Origin: Certhia americana
Lineage: Eukaryota; Chordata; Aves; Passeriformes; Certhiidae
Direction of reading: 5' to 3'
NCBI GenBank assembly: GCA_018697195.1
Contig: CM031858.1
Span: 133,123,715 to 133,187,714, forward strand
Length of the DNA: 64,000 nucleotides
A model generated the notes under the pieces. That model saw only the letters and a program-made list of their open reading frames with translations. It had not been told where the DNA came from and ran no database searches. The position numbers and the translations under genes were made by a program. Shown here in pieces: positions 35,801 through 49,905 of the stretch; position 1 is the first letter of the stretch, and each line of letters starts with the position of its first letter.

Positions 35801-38800
35801 ATGGCAAATTCAAAATAATGAACAGTGACACAGATAGTATAGCATATTCAAAACATTGTTAATACTTAAGCCTTCAAAATACTTCATAGTTAAGGAAACT
35901 TTTGGGGAGTTCTGACTTCTAATGAAAAGTATTTATAAATTGAGATCAAAACCCTAAACTATTATGTTGTTCTCTAACTGTTAAATTTAGAGTAATTTTT
36001 CTATAAAGGAGTGAGATGTTTAGGGTTCCTTGCCTTGCTTTTTTTTTTCTCATGGAAAATATATCTGAAATGGTGTAAGATGTGAAATGCATACCCCATA
36101 CTTAAGCATTTTATTTACTCAGGATAGGGTGCACAATGGAACTTTGACACTCATAAAAATGATAGCATGAAATATTCCAGGATTCTATGAAATTAAAATG
36201 TGGGACTATCAGGCTCTGAATGAAAGAAAAACGCAGCTGTCACTCAAGTTCCTGTCCTGGCAGGATGGAAAACCTTTGGAGCCTGTCACAGCTGGACTGG
36301 GAGCTGACCTTCTCCTTCCTGCCATTCAGCCTGCTGCAGGCAGCAGCACGGGGACCTCCTAGAGCCATTCAGGACCCTCAACACCCACACAGAGAAATGT
36401 GTGGGATTTCAGCATGGTAGAGCATCCCTGTGCTTCTCCCAGGAGACACAGATGGTTTTTAGTATTCTTCCATGCTCCAGGCTGGGGGAGACAGGAATGG
36501 AACAGGAGCAATAGCACTCTGCAGAGGGCTGCTCCTTTTAGCCCTTTACATCCTTCGGCACTAATATAGTTGTTTTTCTCCATAATATACAGTGCAGAAC
36601 AAAGATTTATGATGACAAAAATCCTATTTTTAAAATTGCAGCAGAAGCAGTAACTTTTCAGAGAGCTCTGGGCAAGCACAGATGCTCTCTGGGGCTTCTG
36701 GCTGGTGGGCCAGGTGGAGCCAGGCTGTAAGCAGACACTGCTCCTTTGATCTCAGCCACTGATGCTCTTCCTCATGCTCCTGCTGAGCTTGGCCTGGAGT
36801 GCCCAAAGCCCTGGAGGACCCCATCAGCAGCCTGAGAACTTCCCAGGCCCTGCTGGAGACCCCTGAGGATGCATTCACAGGAGGAGCCTCACTTCTGAAC
36901 TTGCTCTGTCAGAAGGAGTGAAATGGCTTCCATTTAAAAATAGAAATAAAGCTTCTACACATCCCAGACACTCAACTCCCGTTTGCTTCCTTGAATAACT
37001 TCCAGCTGAAGAGGCAGCACCCCCAACAGCTGCTGACTGGTAGGAACCTCGTGCTGAGAAGGCCATGCAAGCTTTGGTAATGTTCAGAAAGATACTGTAA
37101 AATAAACACAAATTTGCTGTCTCGTACGAAGACCCCAAGGTGCTCCCTTTGCAAAAGGAAAATGTGTCATGACAGGATTGCTGTGCACACTTACAATACA
37201 AATGCTGCTCAAAGAAAGCACAAAGCATGTGCATGTGTATGAGGAACCCAAATCATGTGCAAAAGCACTGCCACACTTTTCACTGGATGCACCACAGCAG
37301 CCAGTCATGGTCTTTGGCAGGGGCAGCCCCATGTAGGAGAGATGTTGCTTACAGAAAAGGTTTTAAATAAAAACAATCAGCAAGCCAACTGACTCCCTGA
37401 ATTTACATAAACTGAACTGCAATCTTGGGGAGTTCCAGTCACACAAGACCAGGCTGTTTGCTGTTGAATGCTGGGGAGCTCAGATCCAGAGACACCTTGT
37501 TCCTCCTGTACCTTCAATCCACTGCATTGCACCATTGGAAGAACATGAGAAACAGTGCAAGATCCATCTTTATGTCTGCATAACACACTAGCAGTGTCTC
37601 TAATAAAATGTCAAGAAAGTGTCTCTGAGTACTACAAGGACTACAGATGGAGTACAATTTTCCCTCAACTAATTTACCAAGGTCTATATATGATTTGGGA
37701 GATTATTTATACTGTAATCTTTATCTGCACATCACATTATTAATACACTATAACATGTAATCTCACAAATTCCCTGGAAAAAAACTCTGGTCTGTGGCAA
37801 AACACCTCATCTGCTTTTGATAACGTAAAATGTATTTCACACAGTTATTTTTAAAACTAAGTCTCAAAAATTAGATTTTACTTTTATCAACAAACCATAG
37901 GCGCTAGTAACATATTACCCTTATGAAGTAACTGTGTACATACATACATACTTTATTGGGCCAGTTATGCCAGTTACTTAAATGAAATATGACTGCAATT
38001 ACTGAAAAAACACATTTAGATTTTCAAAATGTTGCAGATTCAGGAAAATGTCTTCATGTTGTTGTGAATAATCTGTTCATTTTATTGACTACTGTATATT
38101 TTGTTGTCTTTCAACTACAAAATTGGTAAGAAAGAGTTTCAGAGATCAGGAGTAGTTCTCACTGTTTTGCTAAATGTCACAGTCTAGTTCATGTTTGTCA
38201 CTGGAAAACATCTCTTCAGAAGTGACGATTAGCTTCACACTGACCTGTGCTGGTTGTTGGAGGAAAACCTCTCACTCTGAAATAACCTTGATCTTGTACA
38301 AGAATGGCAGGCAACAAGAAACTGGACTAGTTCTACCTATGTGTCACCTCTCCTGGCATACAAAATCCTAGGTTGCCACCTTTTCTGAAAATACCTCTTA
38401 GCAGTAGATAAATGATATGGGGAAGCAAAGAATTAAATTACCTGCTTTAGTTTGAAGACTGACAAAGTATTTTTTTAAAATATGTATTTGACTCCAGTAT
38501 TTCCATCTTGCTTTCTTCAGCCTTGAACAGCTTTCAGACTTTAGAAAGGCTTTTAGACCTTAATCTTAGAGTGAGCATGGGTTTAGGACACATCCTCACA
38601 TACCAATTTTCTCCATGGGTTTTTGGCCATGGAGGTTTTTTAACCCCTCTTATTTCCCACTCCCATGAGAATTTCCTGTGATGCAATAACAACTCACTGT
38701 TATAATTACCTAGCTTGAATTCTTTCCAGTGTTATTGGCAGCTTCCATCTATCTTCAGGTACTCCTCTCCCTTGGGCATGCCAAAATGGAGCCACTGTCT

Positions 38801-41800
38801 GACCAGAAAATAAACAATTCAAATAATTGATCTGATCATTTTACACAACTTGATCAACCATTGCAAGGAAACACTCTCTGTGTTTTGTCACAGTCAAGTT
38901 CAAAATTGTGTGTGTGCTGTTTTAGCCCTGCTGCATTGCTTCCAGCCATAAGCACAGTCAGTCACAGCTCAAACTAAAACATGTAAAAGATTGGTGCAAA
39001 TGGTTTGTTACCAGCAATGGACCAAGCCCAGGCTGCTGGCAAAAGAGCATGGAGCAGGAGAGACAGCCCCTGCTCCTACTGCTGGAGGGCTGCACAAATG
39101 AACCCATCATGAGATGTCAGCAGACACAAAGATTGTTACTGCAAATGGCACAACTAAGGCAGGGCACTGCTGGGAACAGAAGCTGGACCTCTCAGCCAAG
39201 CCTATTCTATGCTACCAACCTCTTCCACATCACAGATTAGCCAAGTGCTTGTTGCTTGCTGCATTTCTTGAGTGCTTTGGCTCTCAAAAGATAGCAGCAA
39301 CCAACAGTGTGAAGACAAAACTGCAGTATGTATCTGCCAGAGATGAAACTCAGGCCTGTGAAATGTTGAGTATCTGTAATTTGTGCTATAGTCAGCTGGC
39401 TTCATGGAAGTTCAGCATCTCCTTTTAAGGATGTAATAAACCATAAAATATGTACTTAACTACACAAATCCAATGTGTTACCTGGTGTCCCAGCTGGTGG
39501 TATCCCATTTACCTTAAATGATGCCCTTAATATATTGCCTTGTTCTAGCATGATTACATTCTGATGCAGAAAACTCCATGTGGGAATTTTGGCCTTTAAT
39601 CAAACTAGAGTACTTTTCCCAAACATTGTCTGAAAAAATCTGATTCCAAGTGTAGGAACAGGAACCACAGGAAGAAAGCATTTTGGACAACAGCCTGTTT
39701 ACACACAGGATTCTCCATGAGTTGTACTTAGGTAAAAAATTCTGTGCTCCATGTAGTAATAATTGTGAAAATGATATGGTTTCTTGAATGCATTCTTAAA
39801 GACAGGTGTAAAAGCCCAGAAGGAGCTACTAAGTAACACCACAACTCTGTGACATGGAGCAATTCAGCCCAGCAGGGCATTGAGTGCTGCCAAGAGTCAT
39901 CATAATTAACTATTTCATTAACAGACAGCAGATGAGACACAAAGGGATCAAGGTATCATTTTCATCAACAAAAACAGATGATGTTTCAGAGAGAGAAGCA
40001 CAGTGTGTTAGCAGATGATTGGAGCTGAAATTCCAGAAAAGATACGCAGGTGTAATGTCTGAGTCAGAGAAAGGGTAATGTTTTCCACCACCTCCAGCTC
40101 TGTCCCACAGTAGTTTTCAGTAGAGACTCAGCCTGTCCCACCAGCAGGTAGTTTCCCAAGATAAAGTTCTCAAATATATCAGAGAAAAATAAAATCCCAC
40201 CCCATAGAGAGGCTTGAGGCCCATAAGAACAGCTTAAATCACCTATGCATGGTACAGATATGTAACCAAGTGCCACTTTAGACAAGGTAAAAACCAGGCC
40301 TAGTGAAGAAAAAGACTTTATTTCTCGCCACACACTAAATCTCTGTGGTTAAAAGCTTATGAGACAATTTACAGGTCTCTAGCTCTAAAAAAGCTGCAGA
40401 TTTGATATACACAAGCTCTTCCTGTCTATAGCACTCTGATTACTATGAACTAATGCCTGTCATTAAGGAGCAAAAGCTCCCAGACTACAGTTTTCACAAT
40501 TCTTTGTTGATTTAATAAAGAAATAAATGGGTTTGGTAGGTGCCTTAGGAAGCAGAGCTGAATGATGGAGTGACACTTATGTGGGTTAACAAGAACGTCA
40601 CCCAAAGGAGAAGTGCAATAAGCTGTGGAATGCACTGCCATTCACTCCTTCCCATCACCTTTCGTTTCTGATCAAGCGTCACACAGAAAGAGCATCCCTA
40701 ATGTTCATAATCTAAACCTGATTGTTCAGGCCATGCATCAAATTGATTGTGCTGTACAAAAGAGACAGGGATGGCTGCCAGGCAGGCTTCCTGCTGGGAT
40801 ATGAGCAGAGCTCATCTCCAGCCTGGTTTGTCTCGGTGTCACAGGGCAAGCAGAGCAGCAGCACATCACTCCTCCATACTGAGACTCCTCCATACTCACT
40901 CTGAGAGACCTGGCCAATGCTCTGCTCTTCCCAAAAACACTCTTCACATTTCTTCCCAGCTGGACAACATGCCATATGAAGTGACCATAGAGAAGGAACC
41001 TGTAGAGGCCTCTGCTGCTCAAAAATAGTGCAAACTCCGGCAGATACATTCTCTGCTGTTTGACTTCCTGGCATGTAATATTCTTTTGCTTGAACTGTGG
41101 ATTCAGACAGATTTGATCTGATCAGATTCTCAGTTTTGGGTAAAACATTCCTCATTCTCCTCTAATTTATTTCTAATTTATAAAGTGAGGAACTGTAATT
41201 TGAATTTTTCCCGTGTTATATCTATTAATAATATTTTCCACTCAACCTCTCTGCTCCCTGATCACACACATACACTTTGCAAAAGCCTGATAACATCTTT
41301 ATTCTTTGCCATGGAAGCATGCTACCAAACAGCAAAAAGAAGATTTCCCTTGCATTTTCTTTTCCACACTAAAATCCTTAAAAAAAAAAAAAAAAATCCA
41401 GAAATAATAATTTTCCTTTTTTCCTTTGTGTTCAGTAGCATCAAAACAATAACAAGGTACCTGTGGGATAGTGGAACTCTGTGACAGAAAATAGGCAGAA
41501 AATTTATTTTTGTGGTATTTGAGACCCTTTAAATTGAAATCCCCAATCCCCAGCAGTACTGAAGGTTAAGCTGCTTTGAGAGTCTCTTGGCAGATACAGT
41601 AGCTTAAAATACTCTATATAGGAAGATGCTAATTAACTTTTTAAAAAAGATACTACCTTGCAGGCACTGCTTTGTCATTGACAGCTAAGGACAGCTCCCT
41701 GCCTGGCTCTGGGGACCATAGGCAGGGAAACAAGCTGCCTGTGAGCATCCAGGAGTGCGAGAGGGAAGACAAGGAGCCAGGAGGCTGCAGCTCCTCACAG

Positions 41801-42304
41801 CCAGAGCACACCTCACCCCCTGGCTCCATGCTGCTCTGTGACACTGGGAGCCACCAGGACAGATTCCCACACAGTGGGTGCTTCTCATTTCATTGGTCTT
41901 GTCATGGGGAAAAGCAGAAGGGAGTGGGAAGTCAGGAAAAGATAAGAAAGAGGAGAGAGAGGCACTGATGGCTTAATTTCTCTCTTCTCCAGATATGTTC
42001 TTTACAAACAGACATGAGGAAGGAAAATTGTGATGGGAATAAAACTCTTACAGACCTCAGTGCTGGGGGAAGTTCATTATCAAGCAATTTGGCAGGAGGT
42101 CATACATTTTTTAAGAAATTTATCTCCCAGGCCCAGGAAAACTAAGAATTTGTCAGAGCTCTGGGTCAGTAAGTGAGTGGCTGTCCTTTGCTGCTGGCTC
42201 TGCTTTTGCATTCCTGCCCACAACTGTTAATACTACTCTGCTTTTACATTATTCATGCACTGAGAGATGTGGAGGCTGAACATGGAAAGGTAGAAGTTAG
42301 GAAA
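32850..42304. other. Long unique non-coding stretch
   Basis: No gene, RNA or mobile element recognised across 9.4 kb. Small features only: a TACA repeat near 37935-37953, a poly-A run at about 41380-41397 and a 16-bp palindrome at 34707. The segments 33330-33560 and 33838-33985 look like candidate conserved non-coding DNA (see findings). Open frames of up to 147 codons (40712-41155, minus) overlap frames on the other strand and match nothing I know. Confidence 0.5.
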
Positions 42305-42420
42305 TTTTTTTTTTTTTTTTTTAATTTGCTTTAAAAAAAAATTATTTATCATTTTTGTACTCCCTCATAGAAAGAAAGAAAGAAAGAAAGAAACAAACAA
42401 ACAAACAAACAAACAAACAA
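42305..42420. repeat. Poly-T tract followed by compound (AAAG)n(AAAC)n array
   Basis: An 18-base T run (42305-42322) and a 9-base A run precede five AAAG units (42371-42390), which change directly into about seven and a half AAAC units (42391-42420). The abrupt change of the fourth base suggests one point mutation spread by slippage. Confidence 0.95.
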
Positions 42421-43434
42421 AGAATTACACTTTAGAAAACAGTGAGTTACAGTTCAGAGACCCATACACAGAAACTTAGATAATATACAACATACACAAT
42501 TTAGAATCTAGCCAGTATCCACTCCAGGAAGAAACAGCTGGAAAACAAACTCATGTGTGACTGGATACAACCACTACCTGTAGGCAGCCATTGATATTTT
42601 TAGTAGTAACTAATGAAAGTCTACCCTTGATGCTATTGCACAGAACAGACTCCTTACCTAGCCTCAGAGGCACAAGGACCACAGCTGTCAGGAGGCTGCC
42701 AAGGCAATTTGCTTGATGCAGAGTGAATGTTACATGCCTGCGTGCACAAGCACACACGCACTCAGAGAGCTCATCAGGCTTAGCTGCAATCAGGAACAGC
42801 AGCAAACTTGCTTGAAATATATTTATTTTGATTAAAGGCTTTCATTTTGCAGTACCTTCCCACTTCTCTTTTTATCACACGGACCCTGCTACTCGTCCAT
42901 TTAATCCAATAGCCTTTCTCCTGAAAGAACTTGGCATAAGACATGATCTCTCAAATGGGCAGGTAGGGCTACCCTGCCAGAAGGGGCACTTCCAGTGCTG
43001 CAGCAGCTGCTATGGGGACAAGACATGCCAGAGATTACAGTGAATTACACGTATATGAATGCACACATTTGTAAAAACCGGCAAACAGAATAAAGTGAAA
43101 TAAAATATTCAAAGTTTCATTTAGAAAGAAAACAAGAGCAAAGGGATGCACTGGGACTTTGCTCCTCCTTCCCACTTCCCTTCTGCTCTATTGCCCATAC
43201 ACTGTGAACACTGTCTCAAGCTACATAAACCAAGTACAGATACTTTTCATCAACAGCACAATGCTAAAAACACACCGTTAGATTGGGTTCTGTATTTCTT
43301 ATATAATGCCTTGTCATACTCCATTTCATGAAGGCTGGTTGTAGTTTGCCTCTCCTTGTGACCTGTTCTTCTATGCATCCTTACTAAGTCCTTCTTCATG
43401 CAACTCAAATTTGAAAATTCAATTTGGTTCCATA

Positions 43435-43740
43435 GAAATTGCTCCAGCCTTTTTAATAATTTTCATCACCTCCATGCCAAATGCCCCTAAGTGTTTGGCA
43501 TGTTTTTGCTTGAGGACTACCAGAACTGAAACAAGTATCCTAGATGAAGGTGTCCCATGAATTTACAGGTTGGCATGATGATCTGGATATTTTTAAGAAC
43601 TCTTTGGATTCTAGAATTTTGCTTACTTTTCTTATCTTTTTTGTTCATCAAGAGCTAGATCCAATCCACTCCTACTAGTGGCAGTATTTATAAACTATAT
43701 GATCCCTACAGATGTCCTACATATTTTCATGCCCACCTCA
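43435..43740 (-). mobile_element. Very old CR1 LINE relic
   Basis: Read on the plus strand, GCTCCAGCCTTTTTAATAAT, then TTGAGGACTACCAGAACTG, then TATCCTAGATGAAGGTGTCC follow the order of blocks found upstream of the tail in CR1 (reverse complement). Identity is low and many small gaps would be needed. The right edge is uncertain. It is much more decayed than the other copies here, so it probably dates from an early avian or older burst of activity. Confidence 0.5.
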
Positions 43741-43955
43741 TGGTTAGCAACTTCTGGGAGAGTGGTATTTCCCCTATCCAAAGCCTTTTGGTGCATTCAG
43801 ATTGTCATATTGTCCTTCCCCCAAGGAGGATACAAAAGCAGTAAACTTTTAGGTATGTTTTAGAACCTACCTATACTAAAAAAGGCTTTTGAGAGAAAGG
43901 GAGGATATATGAAAAGTCCATCGTAACCCTGCCTTTTAGGGATTTAAAGAGTATT

Positions 43956-44015
43956 CTTTTCTTTTCTTTTCTTTTCTTTTCTTTTCTTTTCTTTTCTTTT
44001 TTCTTTTTTCTTTTC
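43956..44015. repeat. (CTTTT)n pentanucleotide microsatellite
   Basis: Nine perfect CTTTT units (43956-44000) followed by degenerate T-rich units with longer T runs. Confidence 0.95.
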
Positions 44016-47000
44016 ATGTTACCAGAAATTTAAAATCAAAATAACCTTCAAATGTTTTATGTTTCAGTTTGTTTTAGTTTGTAGAATACAAAATATCACA
44101 TGATGATCCTTACAGATATGGGCAAGTTTCTATTAAAGCATCAAAATTAATAGGTATTTCTTTTTAAGAACATTTTTGTCTAACTGGTATTTCGATAGGA
44201 CTTGCAGACAATTCTTTGTGCTGTAAAATGCCCACTAATTACCACGTGCCTCACCAGCTTCAGACAGCTTGGTGAGATTCAGAGATCAGCAAGATGAAAA
44301 CTTGGTGTCCATTTCCTTATGTCAGAAACTAATCTTGTGTGTCTGGACATTTAGTAATGTGTGTTCTCTGCAACTGCTTCTGTGGAGAGAGGAGGGTAAC
44401 TCTCCTATAAAGATATACACTTTACAGGGACCCTGAAGTGCTTCACCTCTCTTGGGAGACTGTACTTGGAAGCTCCAAGCTGTCACAATAAAACCTGAAA
44501 CTCTTCCTACATTTAATAGGGGCAGATGGTAGCTACAGCATCAGGAATACTGAAATGTTGGGATATGAGCATAAATACATAAACTCCAGGGTGTTTTCTT
44601 CAGGAAATCACTGGAAGGAATCACTGTGGTTTTATAAAATTTTGGAGTAAAACTGTAAATTTTTCTTATGTCATTTACTAATTTTGGTGAAGTGATGAAT
44701 GCCTTGAAATCTTATTAAAATGATGGCAGTTTAGACTTAGCATGACTCAGGATCATGTCATACTTTGGCCTGGAAACACAAAACATTTTTCATGAGAACA
44801 GCAGGAGCAATCCCAAAGACAGTTTCTGTTGATAATAGCAGGAGTTCAGTCAAATATTTAATGAAAAACAGTGGGAACAGGTAAAATCTCATATTCAAGT
44901 CCACCAGTTCTTTTTCAGAACAAACAGATCTAAAACCTTGATATCAGGTAGCAGAAAGCTATAATCAGAAAAAATATCTGAAAACCACTTGCCTCCGCTA
45001 AAATGTTAAAAAAACAGATGCATACCTCAGTTTGGCAACTGGTTTGAAATACTAATGATGGCAACATCTCCTGGTTTTGATTCAGGTGGCCATTTCAAGT
45101 TTAATCTCATTCTTTACACAGGTTTTAATCAGAGTTGCCACTATACACCAAAAAAAACCACTTTTCTCTCTTTACCATTACTAGTCAACTTCACTGTAGT
45201 GCAGAAACAAGAATTCCTCATTTCAGGAACAGGCCAGATTCATGTGCAGACTGAAATCTTCCAGTAGATCCTGCTTCTAGATTTGCCCTGAAGCCAATGA
45301 GCATTTTCTATCCACACCTCAATTCTATTGAAATTCCTGTCAAGGCTTTATGTCCACTCCATCTGAAACAGCAACCAGAAGGCAGAGGACCACAAGACAC
45401 CTCCCCAGGCTTATATGAAACAGCATTTAATCTTTAGCAATCAGGATAAGGTGTGACCAAGAGCTGCATAAGCAACAGCCAAAAAAACATAAAGGAAGGA
45501 GGAGAACATCAAGAAATTATATGCAATGAAAGACACCAAGGCGAACAAAACTGTTAATTTACTAGAGAAAAGTAAGGAGAAAAAGAGGAGAAATTATACA
45601 CCTGGAAGAGAAGGTTAACACCACAGATAGTCAGAGACACACAGAAAAGAGTGGAACGACACAGCACTTAAAGACAAGGAGCAAGGAGGAAAGTAAGAGA
45701 AAGTAATGAATAGGCAAGTGTGTGGTGTGGTACAAAGAGAAAATGTATTGAACACAGTAACCAAGGACCAGAACAATGTAAGAACTGGTGCTCAAGCTAG
45801 GACAGTCTCAGCTCTCCCAGAGACCAAACAAGCTGTCATGTGTGGTAGGGAGGGAGAGTGGGACAAAAAATCATGGCACAGGGACAAGTCAGCCTTACTC
45901 TAGCTCATGTCATTGAAGCTTTGAGAACCATTTCCAAGAAAAATTATGTGGCATGTAGGAGAGGAATAACTTGTATTCACAAACTGATAACACATGCTGT
46001 GAGCCAGGCAGTACAATAAGCAGCTTATCAGAGCAGACATCAGCCTGTTTAATTTCTGTTCTTCTCTAGTACATCAGATCCCAATAACAGTCCATAGTGC
46101 AGTGGAAAATACAGACTTCATCACCCATTGTTTTTTCAATTACCCAGCAGCACTGAGCCTCAAGCAAACACAATTTTTTCCACAGAGAAGGCTGGGGAAA
46201 TGCACCAACTGAACAGAAATTACAGCCTAGTTCCCCTGAATGTAGGGACTGATCCAGCAGTTAAATTGCAATGCTTGGCAGCTTCTCCAAACAGTGTTTA
46301 GTATCTCTTCCACAGTATGAAAATCTCTCACAGTAGCCTTCTGGGCACAAGGAAACCTGGAAAAATACTGGCACCAAATATTAGACCAAGCACAACTGCA
46401 TCCCAACTGAGCAGCAGGAAGCCAACCAGGAGCTTGGCCTGTTCCGAGTAGGACATGTCACCAGTGGTTTTTGCATCACTCTCCACCTTGGTCTACATCC
46501 CACTTGTTCACAACATCCAACCTGTTCTTCCATGCAGTGGCTAGAAAGTGGCTTCCATGCATAGCTGCATGACCAAGTGCTAGATATGACAGCTTAGGCT
46601 CGGTGGCAAGAACAGGCAGCTGGACATGGAGATGAAAGGCCAAGCAGCAGGAAAGGATATATTGGAGCATAGAATGTAGGGCAGTGGTGATCATCTGGCC
46701 ATGATGCTGTACCTTCAGAGCTCAGTACATGAAATGCTTTCTGGAAATATATATCTGTGGCAGAGATGGTTTGGTCTTGTTGGATCTTTTGCAGCTCTTC
46801 CTTTGGATCAGGGCACAGTGAGCCACTGTACAAGGGCAGAGCCAAAGTGTGCTGACAGGACTTCTGGTGTTTGCAGTGGTGTCAGTGGGAAACAAGTCTG
46901 GATTGGTCCATGGCAGATCTCTGCTTTACCAGTTTTTGGCATAAGAAGGCTGTCTCATGTTTCTGTCCCCCACAGAGGAAGATCTGCTGGAGCTGCCCTG

Positions 47001-49387
47001 TGTTAAGAGCTTGATTTTCAGACCTCTGTGTCTTCCAGTCAGATGAGACAGGTCTGCACATCTTGTTTGTTTATCAAGCACATTACACAAGGGTTGCTCA
47101 TCAGGGTGAGGATTACAGATAATTTTTTTGCAAGATCCGATGGCTCCAAGATGTTTCTGTGAAAATCTGCTTGTGTCAGCTGCATTATATTCTTTTCTTC
47201 TTTCCCCTATCCAATACCTGAGATGGATGTATCTGCCTTAGAGCAGTGAGTGTGGCTGTTATTCCCACAGAACTCTTGTTGTTACTTGCACAACAGGGTT
47301 CAAAGTGAATAGACAGCTCTTGCAGACAGATCTTAAATCAAGCACTCTTCAATCTGCAGCAGCTCAGACAGAAAACTGCTGCTGTTCAGTCCAATCAGCC
47401 ATATCCAAGAAGAGTTCAAACAGGAAGAGGTGAAGGAAAGAAACTGCCAGAATTGTCAGGGGAGATTAAGAAAGATATCCTTGCTCAGCCTCTAACTAAG
47501 CAAAAGCTGAAAGGTGAAAGGAGAATTTTTTTATAAATATCCCTCGAGGAAGGGGAATACCAGGGAGTGAAAAGAGCTATTCAAACTGGAAGACAGTCTT
47601 GGAACAAGAACAAATGGTTATAAACATGCCTCAAATAGTTCTAGGATGGAGAGTGAGTTTTTAACCATTGCAGTAATGAGGATGTAGCACTAGCAAGACT
47701 CTGAACAGTGTACTGAGGCAAAGAACCTAATCTCATAACCTAAATGTTTAGGAATATGCCTTCTGTCCTTAATTCATTCCAATAATTTAAACTCAAGGAA
47801 ATCAAGAATAGGGAGATGAAGCTCTTCCTCTAAATCTGTTGGGGAAGAAGTCCAACAATCCTCAAACAACATAAATGGAAACTAGTCTCTGACAAAGGGT
47901 GTGCACTGACAACTCCTCTGTCACAAGGCAGAAGCAAAGGAGACTGTGGTCATCAGCTCCTCATGCTCATGAGAGCATGAAGAGCCATCAGATGCAGACA
48001 TTTCCCCAGTGGACACCGCCATACAAAAAAGATCAGCCTGAGCCATATGAGATGGCCAAGCACTTTCCACTCACATTCAAAGCATAACAGAAACAGACAT
48101 GAAAAATCTACATTTGAGGTGGAAAGCAGATAACTCTCACTCCCTTTATTCATGGTGCAAAGTTTCAGAAAGAGAACACAGATGCAAGACACCCACAGTA
48201 AGACTGGCTGACATGACACCTGGTTTGCCAAGTTGCGCACAGGGTAGCAAAGCATGGCCAAAACACCACAATGAACCCTTGTGCTGGCCAGAGCCTCAGG
48301 GCACATCTGGCTCACCTGTGCTTTCAAACAGGCACACTGAAATGCCTCTGACATCTGCAGGAATGACTCATCATAAGGCAAAATCATAAACTAGAGCCAG
48401 GCAAATAGTTGCTGTCTGTTAACAAAAACAACAAGCAAATAACCAGAATTGCTGGAAGTAAAATGCTGAATAAGTAAGACCAGAAAACAAATTTCCCCCA
48501 GTCCATTCTGGCTTTGTGAAGAAGGTGTCCTGTTTTCTGTCCATCAGCAGTTTAGTACACATGGTCCCCTAAGAAAGCCCCCTCCTTCCCATCATCTCAG
48601 AGACAGGATCCTCTCTTCCCAAGTCCCTGGGGAACACAGGGAACACACAGTTCCCTGTTTGCTCACTCTCTCCACTCCTTTCTGCCCTGTCCTGAATTAC
48701 CCACACTTCTCCCAGCTGAAGCACATCTTTCCATCCCCAGGCATGGAAACTCCACCTGTTCAGCCAGGCTGAGTTAAATAGACATTCCTCCCTTCTTACC
48801 TGCCATGCCTTTTTAAATAAAATGTGTAGCACACATTGTCCTTGTCCACAGATAGGTGTGAACATTCCTAACCTCTTTGTAACTCACATTTGCTAACACA
48901 AGGACTTATTCCCTCAGGATCATAATCTTCCTTAATCAAAGAAACTGAAAGGGTAATATCAAGTAATGTGACTGCAGATCCAGAACGTGTTTGGCATTTG
49001 TTGTATTTAAAGTCTTTTTTTTTTTTTCATAGTTACATTCATAATTTCAGGCTTAACTATTCTTGCAAAGTCTAAGTCTTTTTTCACCCCAAGAATAATA
49101 AGCTTGCATGAAGATCCTCAATACTGCTTCCAGTCCTTCTGCCAACTGCTCTTGAATTTGCCTTCCTTCTTTGTAAATATTTGAAGGGCAGCAATCTCTT
49201 TGTAAACAAAACACTAGGCTTTCCCTGTTTGCCTTGGCTAGGATACTTGTGTTTATGAATGTAGCTAAGCTTCTTCTTTATGACTATAAAATACCCTCAA
49301 TATTCATCTTTCTGCTGTTAAGTTTTTATAGTGGGAAGGCACATCAGAAAGACAATGTCAAACCCCTAATCCAAAGTAGCATCATTT
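44016..49387. other. Long unique non-coding stretch
   Basis: Nothing recognised in 5.4 kb. The stretch 45470-45720 is purine-rich on the plus strand. A CCCCCACAG/AGGAAG word at about 46967-46980 looks like a splice acceptor, but no supported exon follows. Overlapping frames of 96-144 codons near 47950-48390 occur on both strands with no domain. Confidence 0.5.
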
Positions 49388-49905
49388 CACAGTGACAGAA
49401 TGATTTAGATTGGAAAAGACCTTTAAGATCATCAAGTACAACTGTTAATCCAACACTGACAAATCTACCAATAGATTATGTCCCCAAATGCTATATCCAC
49501 ACATTTCTTGGATGCCTCAAGGGATGGTGACTCAAGCACTTCCCTGAACAGCCTGTTCTAGTGCTTGGCAATATTTTCCATGAAGAAATTTTTTCCCTAA
49601 ACCTTCCCTGGTGCAACTTGAGGCCATTTTCTCCTGTCATATGGCCTGTTACCTGGGAGAAGGGTCTGATCCCCACCTGGCTGCAGCCTCCTTTCAGGAC
49701 ATTGTAGAGAGTGATAAGGTCACCCTTAGAGCTTCTTTTTCCCCAGGCTAAACACCCCCAGCTCCCTCTACCACTCCTCATGGGACTTTTGCTCCTGACC
49801 CTTCACCAGCTCCATTGCCCTTCTCTGGATTCATTTCAGCTCCTCAATGTCTTTCTTGTAGTGAGGGGCCCAAAAGTGAGCCAGGATTCCATGACTTTGT
49901 GTGTA
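49388..49905 (-). mobile_element. CR1 LINE, long 3' tail copy
   Basis: The longest and clearest CR1 copy here, about 520 bases. The plus strand reads the reverse complement in order: CAGAATGATTTAGATTGGAA, AAGACCTTTAAGATCATCAA, GGATGGTGACTCAAGCACTT, CCATGAAGAAATTTTTTCCC, CAACTTGAGGCCATTTTCTC, TGTTACCTGGGAGAAGGGTC, GATAAGGTCACCCTTAGAGC, CTCAATGTCTTTCTTGTAGT, GAGGGGCCCAAAAGTGAG. This marks a subfamily distinct from the copies at 15966 and 31110. Truncation at about 49905 leaves it without reverse transcriptase. Short open frames through it are not genes. Confidence 0.95.

Noticed and set aside
46967..47010. Splice-acceptor-like CCCCCACAG followed by an AGGAAGATCTGCTGGAG stretch
   Set aside because: The following frame closes soon, no donor or partner exon could be supported, and acceptor-like words are common.
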